From contig NC_077229.1 of the NCBI RefSeq assembly GCF_027887165.1, forward strand, positions 111,942,020-112,006,019: DNA of 64,000 nucleotides, given 5' to 3'. Positions 42,566-53,107 of this stretch are shown here, in pieces. Made by a program: the position numbers and the translations under genes. The stretch comes from Monodelphis domestica. Taxonomy: Eukaryota; Chordata; Mammalia; Didelphimorphia; Didelphidae. Below the pieces are notes generated by a model. It had not been told where the DNA came from, made no database searches, and was given only the letters and a program-made list of their open reading frames with translations. Every line of letters begins with the position of its first letter. Position 1 is the first letter of the stretch.

Positions 42566-42659
42566 GTTCTTACAGACTACTATGGAAAAGAAAAAAGGAA
42601 ACTAGGAGATTTTCTTATCAGTTTTCCTTCCAACATAGTGATCCTGTGACTTTCCTTCT
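42566..42659 (+). other. Candidate internal exon, 94 bp
   Basis: Preceded by a pyrimidine stretch and acceptor (ctcttttcttggcag, ending 42565) and followed by a strong donor (gtgagta at 42660). It contains an ATG at 42582 in good context (A at -3, G at +4) that reads only seven codons (MEKKKGN) before a stop. A different frame is open across the exon. It does not look like a repeat. If real, it is most simply a 5' UTR exon of the gene starting near 2.1-2.6 kb. I do not recognise the gene. Confidence 0.4.
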
Positions 42660-42919
42660 GTGAGTATACTTATTCCTTATACAGATTTTTTAATCATTTT
42701 CTGTTCCTCTTAGGGATATGGTAATATCAAAACAATTGAAAAAGCACATTTCATAGGACTTAAATCTTAAAAGGCAAATAATCTTATGTTGCTAACAATA
42801 ATAATACCTACTTTAGACATTAATAAAATATCCTTAATTGAGAGCTCCTTGATTCAAATATGGTGACTTAAATGTGTTTATGAAGTCACTGATAAATATG
42901 CTGTCTCTGATAGAGCCAA

Positions 42920-43140
42920 GACAAAAACCCTGTTAGTACTTCACTAGAGATCTCCATTCAGGTTGACATCAATCAGTTTATTGATACTCTTTGGGTATAG
43001 TTGTTCTACTATGTATGATTGCATCTATATATACCACTAACTAGTTTATGCTATTTTGCCTTGTCTGTAAGTATCATGAATCTGTCAAATGCTTTGCTAA
43101 ATCAGATGTATATATTTTTAAGACACTTAGCTTTGGTGTC
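42920..43140 (-). repeat. Ancient mammal-wide dispersed repeat, family not assigned (fragment 2)
   Basis: 'cactagagatctccattcag', 'gttgacatcaatcag', 'tactctttgggtatagttgt' and 'gtcaaatgctttgctaaatc' are blocks of the same dispersed repeat suggested at 39838-40130. Confidence 0.45.
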
Positions 43141-43734
43141 TAATAAATATTTTTATTTAAAAGTAGAGCTGCTGATCTGTTCAGCTGTGTAGATTGAGCT
43201 TCTGTCCCTTCCATCACAGGAGCCTACGAAGACAGACCTGTAGTTTACAGTCACAATTTCTTCTGTCTAACCATTTAGCTTATCATCGTGTCCCTCTTCT
43301 TTTTGAGTCATATGTCTACTCTCACTTAAAAGAGGCTAGTCCATTTCAAGTCACTGTATGAGGAGCTAACTCCTACTCCTTCCTAGAATTCTATAGCTAT
43401 GGCATACTGTTTAAAGCTATGCTTGGATGAGCTGACACCAGTTTCCTTGCCACCTTGATATATGTACAGTTTCAAATATTACTAATCTATTACCGTCTAT
43501 AAGTAACCCTTAAATACACCCCAATAACATACTAGTGGCATAAAAATAACTTAATACATTTGTGATTTGTGGTATTGGAATAAGCCAATTCACTAGGGCA
43601 GGCAGGTATTTAAATACCCTGTTAAATATTTTACACTTACTCTGACAAGCTGGATTGTATTGAAGTTATTGTTTCCGAAAAAAGGGAACGGCATGGAATG
43701 AATCCTGTGATTTAGGAAGTTTTTGTTGTTTGTG
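43141..43734. other. Unique sequence
   Basis: Nothing recognised with confidence. Confidence 0.35.
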
Positions 43735-43990
43735 GTTTTTTGGCCATTTGTGTGGAGGTTAGAAGGCCATTTGTGTGGAGGTTAGAATGGAGAGGGGAGA
43801 GACTAGAAAGAAGTATATACTGAGTTCTGTTTGTAGGCTATTGCTATAGGTTAGGTGAGAGGTGATGAAGATCTGAACCTTGTGATTAGAGAACAGAGAG
43901 CAATTGTGACATTGTGGCAATTTGACTTGGTCTATGGGGGTTGGAAGGGTGAAGGACAGTAAGGATTTGAGGATAATTCTGAAGTGCTAA
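43735..43990 (-). mobile_element. LINE-2 fragment (antisense)
   Basis: 'aatggagaggggagagacta', 'gtaggctattgctataggtt', 'aggtgagaggtgatgaagat' and 'gtgacattgtggcaatttga' follow the reversed L2 order. Confidence 0.65.
43742..43787 (+). repeat. Perfect 23-bp tandem duplication
   Basis: Two identical units of 23 bp, beginning ggccatttgtgtggagg, at 43742-43764 and 43765-43787. The lack of differences implies a recent slippage event. Confidence 0.95.
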
Positions 43991-44039
43991 CCCTGAATGC
44001 TACATATTTGATAAATGTGCTATGTGTACATTTATTCAA

Positions 44040-44210
44040 GTAATGATAAAAATATTTAATATTATAGTTTCTAGCACAGAACCCTGGGTCATTTCACTGG
44101 ATTTATACTAATATGTTAACATAGAACCATTAAAAAAATTGCTCTTTGACTTTGATTTTTCTATCTAATTATACTGTCATTTAGCCTACCTACTTCATTT
44201 AATTTTCCTT
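44040..44210 (-). repeat. Ancient dispersed repeat, family not assigned (fragment 3)
   Basis: 'tctagcacagaaccctgggt', 'tttcactggatt', 'ctttgactttgatttttcta' and 'aattatactgtcatttagcc' resemble further blocks of the repeat at 42920-43140, overlapping it in the family's order. Confidence 0.35.
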
Positions 44211-44522
44211 CATAGTCTCTTAAATCTAGACCTGGGGCCTTTCAGCTATTCCTTGTGCTTGATATTCTGTCTTCTACCTTTGTGATTTTGTACAAGTGGT
44301 CCCCACATCTAGAATGTATTTCTGCCCTGCCTCTACTTCTTAACTCCTTTCTAAGCATAACTAGTATCATCTTCTGTAGGGGGGTCCTTTTCATGTTTCC
44401 CTGTATTTTTAGCATCCTTTTTCTCTTGAAATTATTTGTATATTTTATATGTACTTTGTATTTACTTGTACAGTAGGGCCTCAGTGTCTTCAGGGGTTAT
44501 AGTCCAAGAACTACCACAGATG

Positions 44523-45108
44523 TGGTAGTATGGGTGTATGGGGTGCTTAGGGAGGAGTAATATCTTTGGTATGGAAGGCTTGTTGTGCCCTCCTAGGGCA
44601 GCTCTCCAGCCTCTGACCCTCACCTGACACCCAGCTCTCACTTGTTGGCTCCCAGTAGCTGCTAGCATGCGGCAGCGGCCACACCCCGGGCAACGGCTTC
44701 GACAGGGCAGCTAAACCTTGTGAGGGTAGCCATCAGGTCGTAGACCCCTGGGGAACTAAGACTTTGCTCACCCAGCATGTGAAGACTGCTTTGGCCGAAC
44801 AGGCGGAAGAAACCAACAAGAAGGTTCAACGGCTGAGATGGCGACGCAGCAAGGCACTGTGGAGTGCTTAGGGCGTGATGGAGCACAAAAGACAACACGG
44901 CCACCCAATGCAGCTGAGGAAGTCTCCAGGTGTAACGACTTTTTGTGCCACTGGACCCAGGCTTCCAACACCAAGAGAGTGGGACTGTCTCTGTGCATCG
45001 ACTTTTCCACTTAAATCTTTATGCACAGGTGTCTTTGTGCACAAAAATACACAAAGCCAATCGTCATCCTCAGTTACCGAGAGACTACTACTACTACTAC
45101 TACTACTA
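44523..45108 (+). repeat. Repeat X, copy 2, with 12-bp target-site duplication
   Basis: Starts 'tggtagtatgggtgtatggg' and ends in 'ccgagagac' plus a (TAC)n run to 45112. Flanked by ctaccacagatg at 44511-44522 and 45109-45120. The duplication plus a short tandem tail point to target-primed reverse transcription, as for a SINE or short LINE end. It is well conserved against copy 1, including CpG-rich 'ggctgagatggcgacgcagc'. Confidence 0.85.
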
Positions 45109-45294
45109 CTACCACAGATGTCTGAAACTGTGAATATAGTAGCAGATGCCTACTAACTATATATTATGTGATTTTCTTGTACATACATACACATGATAAA
45201 GTTTAATTAGTAATTTAAGTACAGTAATATAATAGTAAACACATTAATATAAGAAAGTACATTCTATATTATTATATGATACTATATTTTCTCA

Positions 45295-45485
45295 GGGTGT
45301 ATGGGTATTCAAGGAAGAGGTCCCATCTGTGGTGTGAGGGTCCTTTTCAGGACTGCTCATTCACCTTTATGGTTCCAATGACCATGAAAGTAGTTGAAGC
45401 AGGTTGAAAAAGTTGAGCTCTCAGAGATTGGTTAGACATCAGAGATGAAAATGTCATCTACTGCATTCCAGGCCATCACCATTTG
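45295..45485 (+). repeat. Repeat X-related segment, copy 3 (diverged)
   Basis: Starts like copies 1 and 2 ('gtgtatgggtattcaaggaa', 'gaggtcccatctgtggtgtg') but then reads 'ttccaatgaccatgaaagta', 'gttggtt...agacatcagagatg' and 'aatgtcatctactgcattcc'. The latter blocks are shared with copy 4 (60162-60652) and not with copies 1 and 2. Confidence 0.6.
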
Positions 45486-46019
45486 GATGTTTAGAGATGG
45501 GTTTGGGTGAGTTGAGAGTGTTTCTTCTTCTACCATTTTATCCACTCCTCCAAACTGGGTAACTGATACAGTGGATACAGAATCAGTAGATATGGAGGCC
45601 CTACTGTATTCATTTTATATTCTCTGTCCTGAATAAAATGTAAATTCTTAGATGACAGAGGATGATTAGTTTTTGTATCTATATCCCTATCACCTAACAT
45701 AGTGCCTCAGTATATGCTAAATATTTGTTGAATTTGTTATTGAATTTTCAAATGCTTGAATGAATATCATTGTTGAGAAGTGAGAAGACATTCTCTATAG
45801 CTTCAGAGAAGGAAGGTAGATCCAGAGTCACAACTACTAGCTTTCCTTGAACAACAGCTCAAAGATATAATCATTCATACAGGCCTTTATAATTTCTGCT
45901 AATAGGAACCTCACTTATAAAATAAAACCCTCCTATTTGAGAGCACCATCTGTCTCCTTCACTACTATTCATGTGCTACAGAATGGAGCAAGAGAAAATT
46001 ACAAAACCATATTGATTTA

Positions 46020-48065
46020 GTCCAGTACAAATTTATGTTACAGTATCTTAATTGGGCCCTCAGTATGGCAAAGCTATCCTTTTATACCTCCTTAATTTTT
46101 TTCTCTAAGCCTTCTCCTTCTCACTTCCCACAGTGGCTGTTCCAAATCTTTTCATTTTTCCTCAAATCACCCATGACTCTCCTTCCTCTGTCCTTTCATC
46201 TGAGAACTTACCCTCATATTTTACTGAACAAAATGAAGCCATTCATGGAGTGCTCCTTCCTCTCATTTCACACCATTCAACTGCCTTTTCCTTCTCATAT
46301 CCTTCTTTACTTCTCTCTCCCATAAAGAGAATGCCATTCTTCTTGCCAAGACAAAATATATGCACAAATGATCCCACTCCATCTATCTTCTCCAAAAGAT
46401 TGTTACCTCTGTCATTTCTACTTTCACTAATCTTTAAACTTTACCTTTCTACTGGCTGCTCTCCTGCTCCATACAAACATGCCCACATTTTCCACATCCA
46501 CAAAAAAATCTCCACTTGATCTTGTTGGACCACTAGTTCTGGTCCTATATCCTACTAGCTATATGGTTCTGCCTTTTATAGCTAAATTCTTTGAGATAAG
46601 GCCATCTTTATTGATTACCTTTACTTCCTTTCCTCTCACTCTCTTCTTAACTGTATTCTGACTTCTTACCTGATCATTCCTCTCAAACTGCTCTTTCCAC
46701 AGTTACTGATGATTTCTTAATTGTCAGATCTAATGGCCATTGCTCCTTCTTGGCCTCTTTTGCAAGATTTTCATCTGTGTCATGTGAACTAACCATGGCT
46801 GTCCCCTAAAGCTCTTCACTGGATCCTTTTCTCCCTTTTTACTATTTCACTTGATGATTTCATCTGCCCCCAAGGATTCAATAATTATTTCTATGCAGAG
46901 GATTCTCAAATTTGCTAACCCAGCCCTAACCTTTCTCCTGACCTTCATTCTCATATCTCCACCTACCTATTAGATATTTTGAACAGGATAACCTGTATAC
47001 ATATTAAATTCACTATCTCCAAATGAAACTGATTCTCTTTCCTCTAAAATCCTTCTCTTTTCCAAACTTCCTTATTATTGTTGAGGATACCACTGTTAAG
47101 AATAAAAAGGGGTCTGGCCAGAGTTATAAGCTTTTATTAATACAAAGAGAAAATGAGAGATGAGAGAGGGAGGAGATATAGATATTTCCCTTAAGGAAAG
47201 GTTAGCCTGAATAGAATCAATTCTCCATTTGGATAGCTAAAACCCTACATCCACCACAGCAGCAGTGAGGCTCTCATATTTCAATTGTGAAAATGAAGAG
47301 ACACAGCCCAGAGTTCTCACTACTTGGATTTCGAAAGCCTTTCCCAGCCCACTAGCTTTCACACATCATGCCAGTGTAGTGACATTCTTCTGCCTCTTCC
47401 TCCTTCTCTAGGGCCACCCAGGGGACATTCACTTACTTACCTTAATTGCTGACTCTCACCCTGACCCCAGGGGGAACCAGAGCTTAGACTGTCCTTGTGA
47501 TCAAGGTCCCCTAAATAACTGTCCTCTTGGTTACCAAGGTCCATGGACTAGGTGTTATCCTTGTTTCTTCATTCTCTTATCCCATATATATAGAGTCATT
47601 TACCAAAACCTGTTATTTCTGTCTTTGTAATATCTCTTAGATAAACCTGGGCTATTACAATAACCTTCTGGTCTCCCTGGCTCAAGTCTTTTTCCTACTT
47701 GAGTTCATCCTCTACTCTGTTGTTAAATAGATTTTCCAAAAGTACAAGTCTGATCATGAACCCACTCTATTCGGTTAACTCTGTGGCTCCAGGATCAAAG
47801 AGAAAATCCTGTTTGGTTTTTAAATCCCTTTGTAGCCTGTTTCCTTTCAATCTTTCCAGTCTTATATCTCCTTCCATGTACTTTATAATCCAGCAACACT
47901 GTTCTTCTTGCTATTCCTTACACATGGCATTCCATCTGCCAGCTATTCATTTTCACAGGCTCTATCCCATGACTGGAATTCTTTTCATTCTCTTTATCAC
48001 TTTCTTGGTTTCCTTGGCATCTTACAGGTCTCAGCTAAAATCCCACCTTCTGTAAGAATCCTTTA
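46020..48065 (+). mobile_element. Long LINE-2 copy, sense, split by an LTR
   Basis: Covers much of ORF2: 'cttctccttctcacttccca', 'cagtggctgttccaaatctt', 'gaacttaccctcatatttta', 'gctctttccacagttactga', 'tgtcagatctaatggccatt', 'tctatgcagaggattctcaa' (the position of the xADDSQ motif; here AED), then after the LTR 'ctaggtgttatccttgtttc', 'attacaataaccttctggtc' and 'ctctgtggctccaggatcaa'. About 1.6 kb of L2 once the LTR is excluded. All frames are broken. Confidence 0.9.
47095..47520 (-). mobile_element. Solo LTR (antisense) inside L2
   Basis: The segment interrupts L2 exactly between blocks that are adjacent in the family. On the minus strand it ends with a polyadenylation signal (attaataaaagc, near 47130-47141) about 35 bp before the right terminus, as at an LTR R/U5 border. 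A five-base actgt occurs at both edges (about 47090 and 47518), the expected duplication size. No retroviral coding sequence adjoins it. Confidence 0.7.
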
Positions 48066-48440
48066 CCAAAGGCTATAAAGAGAGGGGAAGTATTAAAGAC
48101 TGATGATTTCTTTCTTTTATTTATCTAGTCATAAAACTAAAAGCATCCTGTGTATGACAGAGTTTCATCTCCCTAAAGAGATGCGATCACTATCCCAAAC
48201 CATTTTCTCTTTTGTCATTTTTCTCTTTGCACAAGATTGTTATTATGTATGCCATATGTAGTAACCTTATCAGTGGAGTGATAGGAAACAAAAATGAGCC
48301 ATTTCATTGTGAAATGCTGTGTGTGGACATTTAACCCTGTAAAGCTAATGGCTTCTTGGAAATTTTCAGCAAACAACTATGTACAAATAAAATTTTTATT
48401 AAACTAGCATGCTAGCATAAACTAGCATAAACTAGCATAG
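48066..48440. other. Insertion of unknown type within the L2
   Basis: L2 blocks stop near 48065 and resume near 48441, so this 375-bp stretch is extra. It ends in three to four imperfect 11-bp units (aaactagcata) at about 48406-48438. No family was recognised. Confidence 0.4.
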
Positions 48441-48600
48441 CTGTTTGCTTATTGTCTTCCCCATTAGATGATGAATTCCTTGTAAGCAGGGACTATCATT
48501 TGCCAGGCTTTTTTTTGTTGGTTTTTTTTTTTGTATCTGCAGGTTAGCCCAGTGCTTGGCATATCATGCATGCTTAATAAGTGGTTCTTGATATGAATTG
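48441..48600 (+). mobile_element. LINE-2 3' terminus, sense
   Basis: 'tgtttgcttattgtcttccc', 'cattagatgatgaattcctt', 'gtaagcagggactatcattt', a T-rich insertion, then 'cagtgcttggcatatcatgc' and 'gcttaataagtggttcttg'. Probably the end of the L2 at 46020-48065. Confidence 0.8.
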
Positions 48601-50079
48601 TTGTCTTTGTGTAGTTATTATTCCTAGGAGGTTCTTCCTTATATTAAGTTGAGATCTGCAATGCCAGAACTTCTACTCAGCACTCTGTCCAGTATACCAC
48701 ACTACCTACTACTTTCTGGAATAATAGTTGTACTAGTGAACAACAATCTATCTGATAGAGTGCCAACCTAGCAGTCAGGAAGAACTGATTTCAGATGCCA
48801 TTTCTGATGATCTAGCTTTTTCATTGTTGCCAGGCAGAACATTGGCTAAATACTTTAAAAGCAATTTCTTCCTAGGCAGCTATGTCATTGCACAGTCATA
48901 GGACCAGACCAAAAAGGGTTAGGGGGGAATCAGTCAAGATTTATTAAAGTACCTTACATAGAAATAGGCTCTTAATGTTTGAGTTGAATTAGAATGGCAC
49001 TTCTTTTTTAAGCTGCATACTGAAAAGATTATTTTCCTAAGTCAGAGATCATCAAGACATTTAAAAAGACATATAAACTGGTTTGAGAGCCATAATTTGG
49101 AGGTATCTAAAACATCCCAGGCCAAATTCTTTCTGTGCAGCTGCATTGCTTCTTGTCGATTTCTCAGAATTTAGTGGATGGTGGTGTATAATTATTTCAT
49201 TCAACACTTATTGACAGAATTAGATGATCTCAAAAGTTCCATCTAATGCTAAAATGCCATGATTTTAAGATTCTGTGATTTTTTTTCCTAGTAAATTCTC
49301 TGATGACTTAAAGTGGTATAAAACTGACCATCTTCTTTAAAGTTAAACCAATAGATTACTATTATCATCATCTGTGGACCTACCTTGCTAAGTTTGGAAA
49401 AATTTATGACCAAAAACTATATATAAAATGATAGTCATAGGTTTGATTGACTAAATTTGGAAGCTGGAGAAATTATCATCTAGGAACTCGGTGTTTGTGG
49501 AGACCCCAGCCTTGTGGAAACACTGCTTCTGGAGGAAATGCAGCCTTCCCTTGTCAGCAGTCAAGAAAAAGGTCTCCTCTCCCCAACTAGTGATGACTTT
49601 TTTTCTTTTAGTAGTAGCAACTCATGAAAGAAGTCTAGTGAGGTGTGGAGAAATAGCTATATTTTAATGAAATTTCTTATCCTTGAAGTATTCTTCCACT
49701 TAGAACAGCAGTGCTAGAAAGGCACTTGAGAAAGATAGATAGGATTTTCTGTGAAAGGAAACAGTGCCACCTACTGAATTGCTAGCACTCATTTTTGTAG
49801 TTCTTTTAATACTGTATAGTCAAGTTATAGCATCTTAGGTTATGAAAACCTGGGAGATCTCCTCATGAAAAAAATAACAGTTCTTATCAAGTGACAAATC
49901 ATAATGGAACTGAGTCATCGGTGTTCTTGGTTCACATTAAGAAAAGACTGAATAGACTTTCATGATAGTTCTTTATGACTTTTCTTCAGAAACAGGCTGA
50001 GAATATTTAATTTTATGATATTTGGAGAACAACCAAGTAATCTGTCCAGTGACCTACATGGGACTTAAAAAAAAGATTA
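48601..50079. other. Mostly unique, with small SINE remnants
   Basis: A MAR-type head fragment is suggested at 48755-48840 ('cctagcagtcaggaagaact') and a THER1-type tail at 49190-49285 ('attagatgatctcaaaagtt', 'ccatgattttaagattctgt'). About 49480-49800 is mixed-composition, repeat-free sequence and a weak candidate for a conserved element. Confidence 0.4.
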
Positions 50080-50560
50080 AAATCAGTAGCTACCTACCTT
50101 CTCTCTTCCACCTGCCATCACAAGTCTTCTGGCATTATGGTTCATCACTGTTAATCAAAACTCCTAATGCTTTCAAAATTATTTATCTTTACAGTAATTA
50201 TCACTGTATAATTTTCTCTTGGTTTTTCTTACTTTGCTCTGTATCAGTTCATACAATTTAATATCATTTATATACCACAACTTATTTAGCTGTTTTTCAT
50301 TTGATAGCATACCTTTAATTTCTAGTTCTTTGCCACCATGAAAAATGTTTTTACATATAAAAAAAAAAACTTTCTTTCACCTCTTTGGAGCATAGGGCTT
50401 CTAGTATTATCTTTGGGTCAAAGGGTATGCACAGTGTAATAACTTTATGGGCATGATTCTAAATTGTTTTCTAACAGGCCTGGCCCAGTTCTTAGACCTA
50501 TTAACAATGTGTCAATGTATTTGTTTTCCATGGGGAATATTTTTTTTGCATTTTCTCCTT
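50080..50560 (-). mobile_element. L1/HAL1-type fragment (antisense)
   Basis: 'ctaccttctctcttccacct' region, 'ttctcttggtttttcttact', 'gctctgtatcagttcataca', 'tagttctttgccaccatgaa', 'ggtcaaagggtatgcacagt' and 'ctaacaggcctggcccag' follow the antisense order seen in other copies. Confidence 0.75.
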
Positions 50561-50781
50561 GTTGCTCCTGTAGTTATGTCAGATTTAAGGAAATGAAAGG
50601 AGGTACAATCTCCTTTTTACCTAAGTCACCTGAATTTCTACTAGTTTAACTGAAAGGGAAAAAAAAGGTAAAGAATGAAATGAAAAGAAATGAAAGAGTA
50701 ATATTTCCTAGTGTCCTATCATTTCTTACTTTTTAAACTCTGAATTATGCTTGTTTTCTGGGATTAAAATATAGTTTTGGG

Positions 50782-50970
50782 AGCAGCTGGGTAGCTCAGT
50801 GTATTTAGAGACAGGAGGTCCCAGGTTCAAATCTGGCCTCAGACACTTCCTAGCTATGTGACTCTGGGCAAGTCACTTAACCCCCATTGCCTAACCCTTA
50901 CCATTCTTCTGCCTTAGAACCAAAACATAGTACTGATTCTAAGGTGGAAGGTAAGGGGTTTTTTTTTAAG
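50782..50970 (+). mobile_element. tRNA-derived marsupial SINE
   Basis: 'gggagcagctgggtagctca', a short deletion, 'gagacaggaggtcccaggtt', 'caaatctggcctcagacact', 'gtgactctgggcaagtcact', 'cccttaccattcttctgcct' and 'ggtggaaggtaaggg'. The tail is a T-rich run, which is unusual for a sense copy. Confidence 0.9.
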
Positions 50971-51051
50971 TATTTTTTTTTTAGTTAAGAGATTAGAGTA
51001 ATTTAAATTAAGTTCACCAACTATTTAGTAAGCAGATGCTGCATGTTTGTG

Positions 51052-51054
<3 letters not shown>

Positions 51055-51092
<38 letters not shown>
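51055..51092. repeat. (CA)n microsatellite
   Basis: About 19 CA units. Confidence 0.98.
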
Positions 51093-51096
<4 letters not shown>

Positions 51097-51289
51097 AAGG
51101 CAAACTTTAAGCAGTCCTTTTATGAATGAGGGAAAAGGGTATGTGTATGTATATAAATAAGTAAATTCATTGGGTAGAATATCATAGGCTTATTTATCTT
51201 AAGTTTTTAGTGATTTTTAAAAATATCAACTGCATTTTCCAATACACAGTGCCCAAGCCATAGTTTTATAGTTGTTGTTATTTCTGCCA

Positions 51290-51850
51290 GAGAGAATGCT
51301 TAGATTTGGTGAGTTCTAAGATCATGAAAGGGCTTATAGAGGAGCTGACAGCCTTAACTAAACCTTAAAGAAAGCTAGGGATTCTAATAAGAGAAAGTGA
51401 GAAGAGAGAGAGCACTCCAGGTTTGGAGGTGGTAGTATGTGTCACTTTTGTAAGGCACAGAGATAGGAGATGAACAGCAGGCCATTTTATTTGGCTTTCC
51501 TTCCTGTGAATCAGGAGCTTGGATTTCTCTTCACTGGTTCACTTCCAGTCTATACTCATTTATCTCTAAATCTATGCATGATCCTATGATAATGATCTGA
51601 AATATGGTGGTAGCTCTATGTGTGGAGAGAAGTGTATGAGATTGATGGAAGATATTGTGTATAGACAGTGGCAACTGATTGCAAATGGGAGAATAAGAGA
51701 GAATAAAGAATTGAGATGACTTCAAATTTTAAGAACTTATGTGTCTGGTAGAATGCTGGTGTCCTCAACAGATATAGGGAAATTAGAACATGGGTTCTTA
51801 TGATGGGGAAAGATAAGAAATTGTTTTGGATATATTGATTTAGATGCGTA
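51290..51850 (-). mobile_element. LINE-2 (antisense)
   Basis: 'aagatcatgaaagggcttat', 'aaaccttaaagaaagctagg', 'gagagagcactccaggtttg', 'ttcctgtgaatcaggagctt' and 'aagaacttatgtgtctggta' fit reversed L2 order loosely. The copy is diverged. Confidence 0.55.
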
Positions 51851-51959
51851 TGGTACATCCCCCCCAAAGACTGAGGCAGTCTATTTTCCAGGGATCAAAC
51901 TAACTAACTGCAGAGAAGGTTGATTACTTGGTGATGAATTGATATATTGTTCTGGAAAT

Positions 51960-52115
51960 CACTTGCATAGATATGCTATTTGGGCCTATGGGAATATTCA
52001 GTCACATTTCTATACCCTAATTTTTTCAGCCATTCCTCAATTTATGAGCATTTCCTCTGATTCCCATTCTTTGCCACCTCAAAAAGAGCTATAAATTTTT
52101 ATATAGTTACTTACT
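51960..52115 (-). mobile_element. L1-type fragment (antisense)
   Basis: 'ttcagccattcctcaattta', 'tgagcatttcctctgattcc' and 'cattctttgccacctcaaaa' then 'agagctataaatttttat'. Confidence 0.7.
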
Positions 52116-52861
52116 TGTTTGGGGTTCCCCAACTAGTGTGTATCAGAAATGTGTTTGAACCTTAGTCTTTCTTATTTGGAAGCCAGCTATCTTTTTCTCC
52201 TTTATGCTTCTAGTAATAATATTATCCTTTTTTTTTTGCTGCCATGCTTTCACTCACTGAATTTGGGCTCCACCAAAATTGTGATTTCATATTTTCATAT
52301 GATCTCTTAACATTTATATTTATAAATTCATATATTAAATTTGACCCATCTATAAACTGTTGTAAAATAGTTTACTTCATCCCATCTGATAATTTAATAG
52401 TCTTTATAATTATAAAGTTGACAAATTTAAGCATGAATATTTCTCTATAAAAGGATCAGAAAGAAGACTTCATATTAAATCAAGAGTTTTCTTTCTACGA
52501 CTTTATAAAAGTACAGAATATTCCAAAAATTCCAAAAATGCAGTTTTATGTTGTTGAAACTTACAACTGTACTGAGATTTTTGGGACACCTTTTATATTT
52601 GAAATTGAGCATTATAGTTCTAACACTGCCCTGCTTCTTTGTCTTATTCTCTTCTGTTAATTTTTAAAATGCATTGATGTTCATTTTTACTTTTTAAAGT
52701 ATAACTTTTATTTCCCTTTTATATTCCTACCCCCAATTAAAAGCTCTCCCTAATCTGGGTGGAAGTGCAAAATAAACTTTTGCAAAACACTTCCACACAT
52801 GGACTACTTTGGAAGATGTCATGACCCTTATACCTTTACAGATCAGAAACTTTTTTTGTTG
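52116..52861. other. Unique AT-rich sequence
   Basis: Nothing recognised. Confidence 0.35.
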
Positions 52862-53107
52862 TTCATTTTTTTTTTACTTTTGCAACTCTCTGTGACTTCT
52901 TTTGGGTTTTGTTTGTTTGTTTTTTGATAGAGATACTAGAGTGGTTTGCCATTTCTTTCTCCAGCTCATTTTACATATGAGGAAACAGACAAATGGGGTG
53001 AAGTGCCTTGCCCAGGGTCACACAGCTAATTTGTGTCTGCAGTGGAATTTGATTGATTCTTTCTGACTCCAGGCCTGGCACTATCCATTTTGCCACCTAG
53101 TGCCTGT
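52862..53107 (-). mobile_element. SINE with RTE (BovB-like) tail, antisense
   Basis: 'tttgatagagatactagagt', 'ggtttgccatttctttctcc', 'agctcattttacatatgagg', 'cttgcccagggtcacacagc' and 'ctgactccaggcctggcact', ending 'ttgccacctagtgcctg'. Confidence 0.9.

Larger units (their letters stand above)
44471..45606. mobile_element. Tigger/pogo-like DNA transposon with 12-bp perfect TIRs
   Basis: CAGTAGGGCCTC at 44471-44482 and its exact complement at 45595-45606, each flanked outside by TA (44469-44470 and 45607-45608) as Tc1/mariner-pogo elements are. The interior outside the nested repeats has Tigger-like blocks: 'accacagatgtctgaaactg', 'gatgcctactaactatatat' and 'gataaagtttaattag'. No transposase remains, so it is a non-autonomous copy, now enlarged by two nested insertions. 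Confidence 0.85.
44230..45760 (+). mobile_element. LINE-2 3' end, sense, split by a DNA transposon
   Basis: Left part: 'tattccttgtgcttgatatt', 'catctagaatgtatttctgc', 'cttctgtagggggg', 'gtactttgtatttacttgta'. Right part from 45609: 'tctctgtcctgaataaaatg', 'taaattcttagatgacagag' and 'cacctaacatagtgcctcag', ending 'tgctaaatatttgttgaatt'. Joining the parts restores L2 3' UTR order. Confidence 0.75.

Noticed and set aside
44875..45156. Plus-strand frame of 93 codons with poly-Leu, and minus-strand frames of about 80 codons in repeat X
   Set aside because: The poly-Leu is the (TAC)n tail in another frame. The same frames are broken differently in copy 1, so selection for coding is unlikely.
46035..48055. 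Several plus-strand frames of 60-128 codons
   Set aside because: They translate into decayed LINE-2 ORF2, shifted among frames, so they are remnants and not independent genes.
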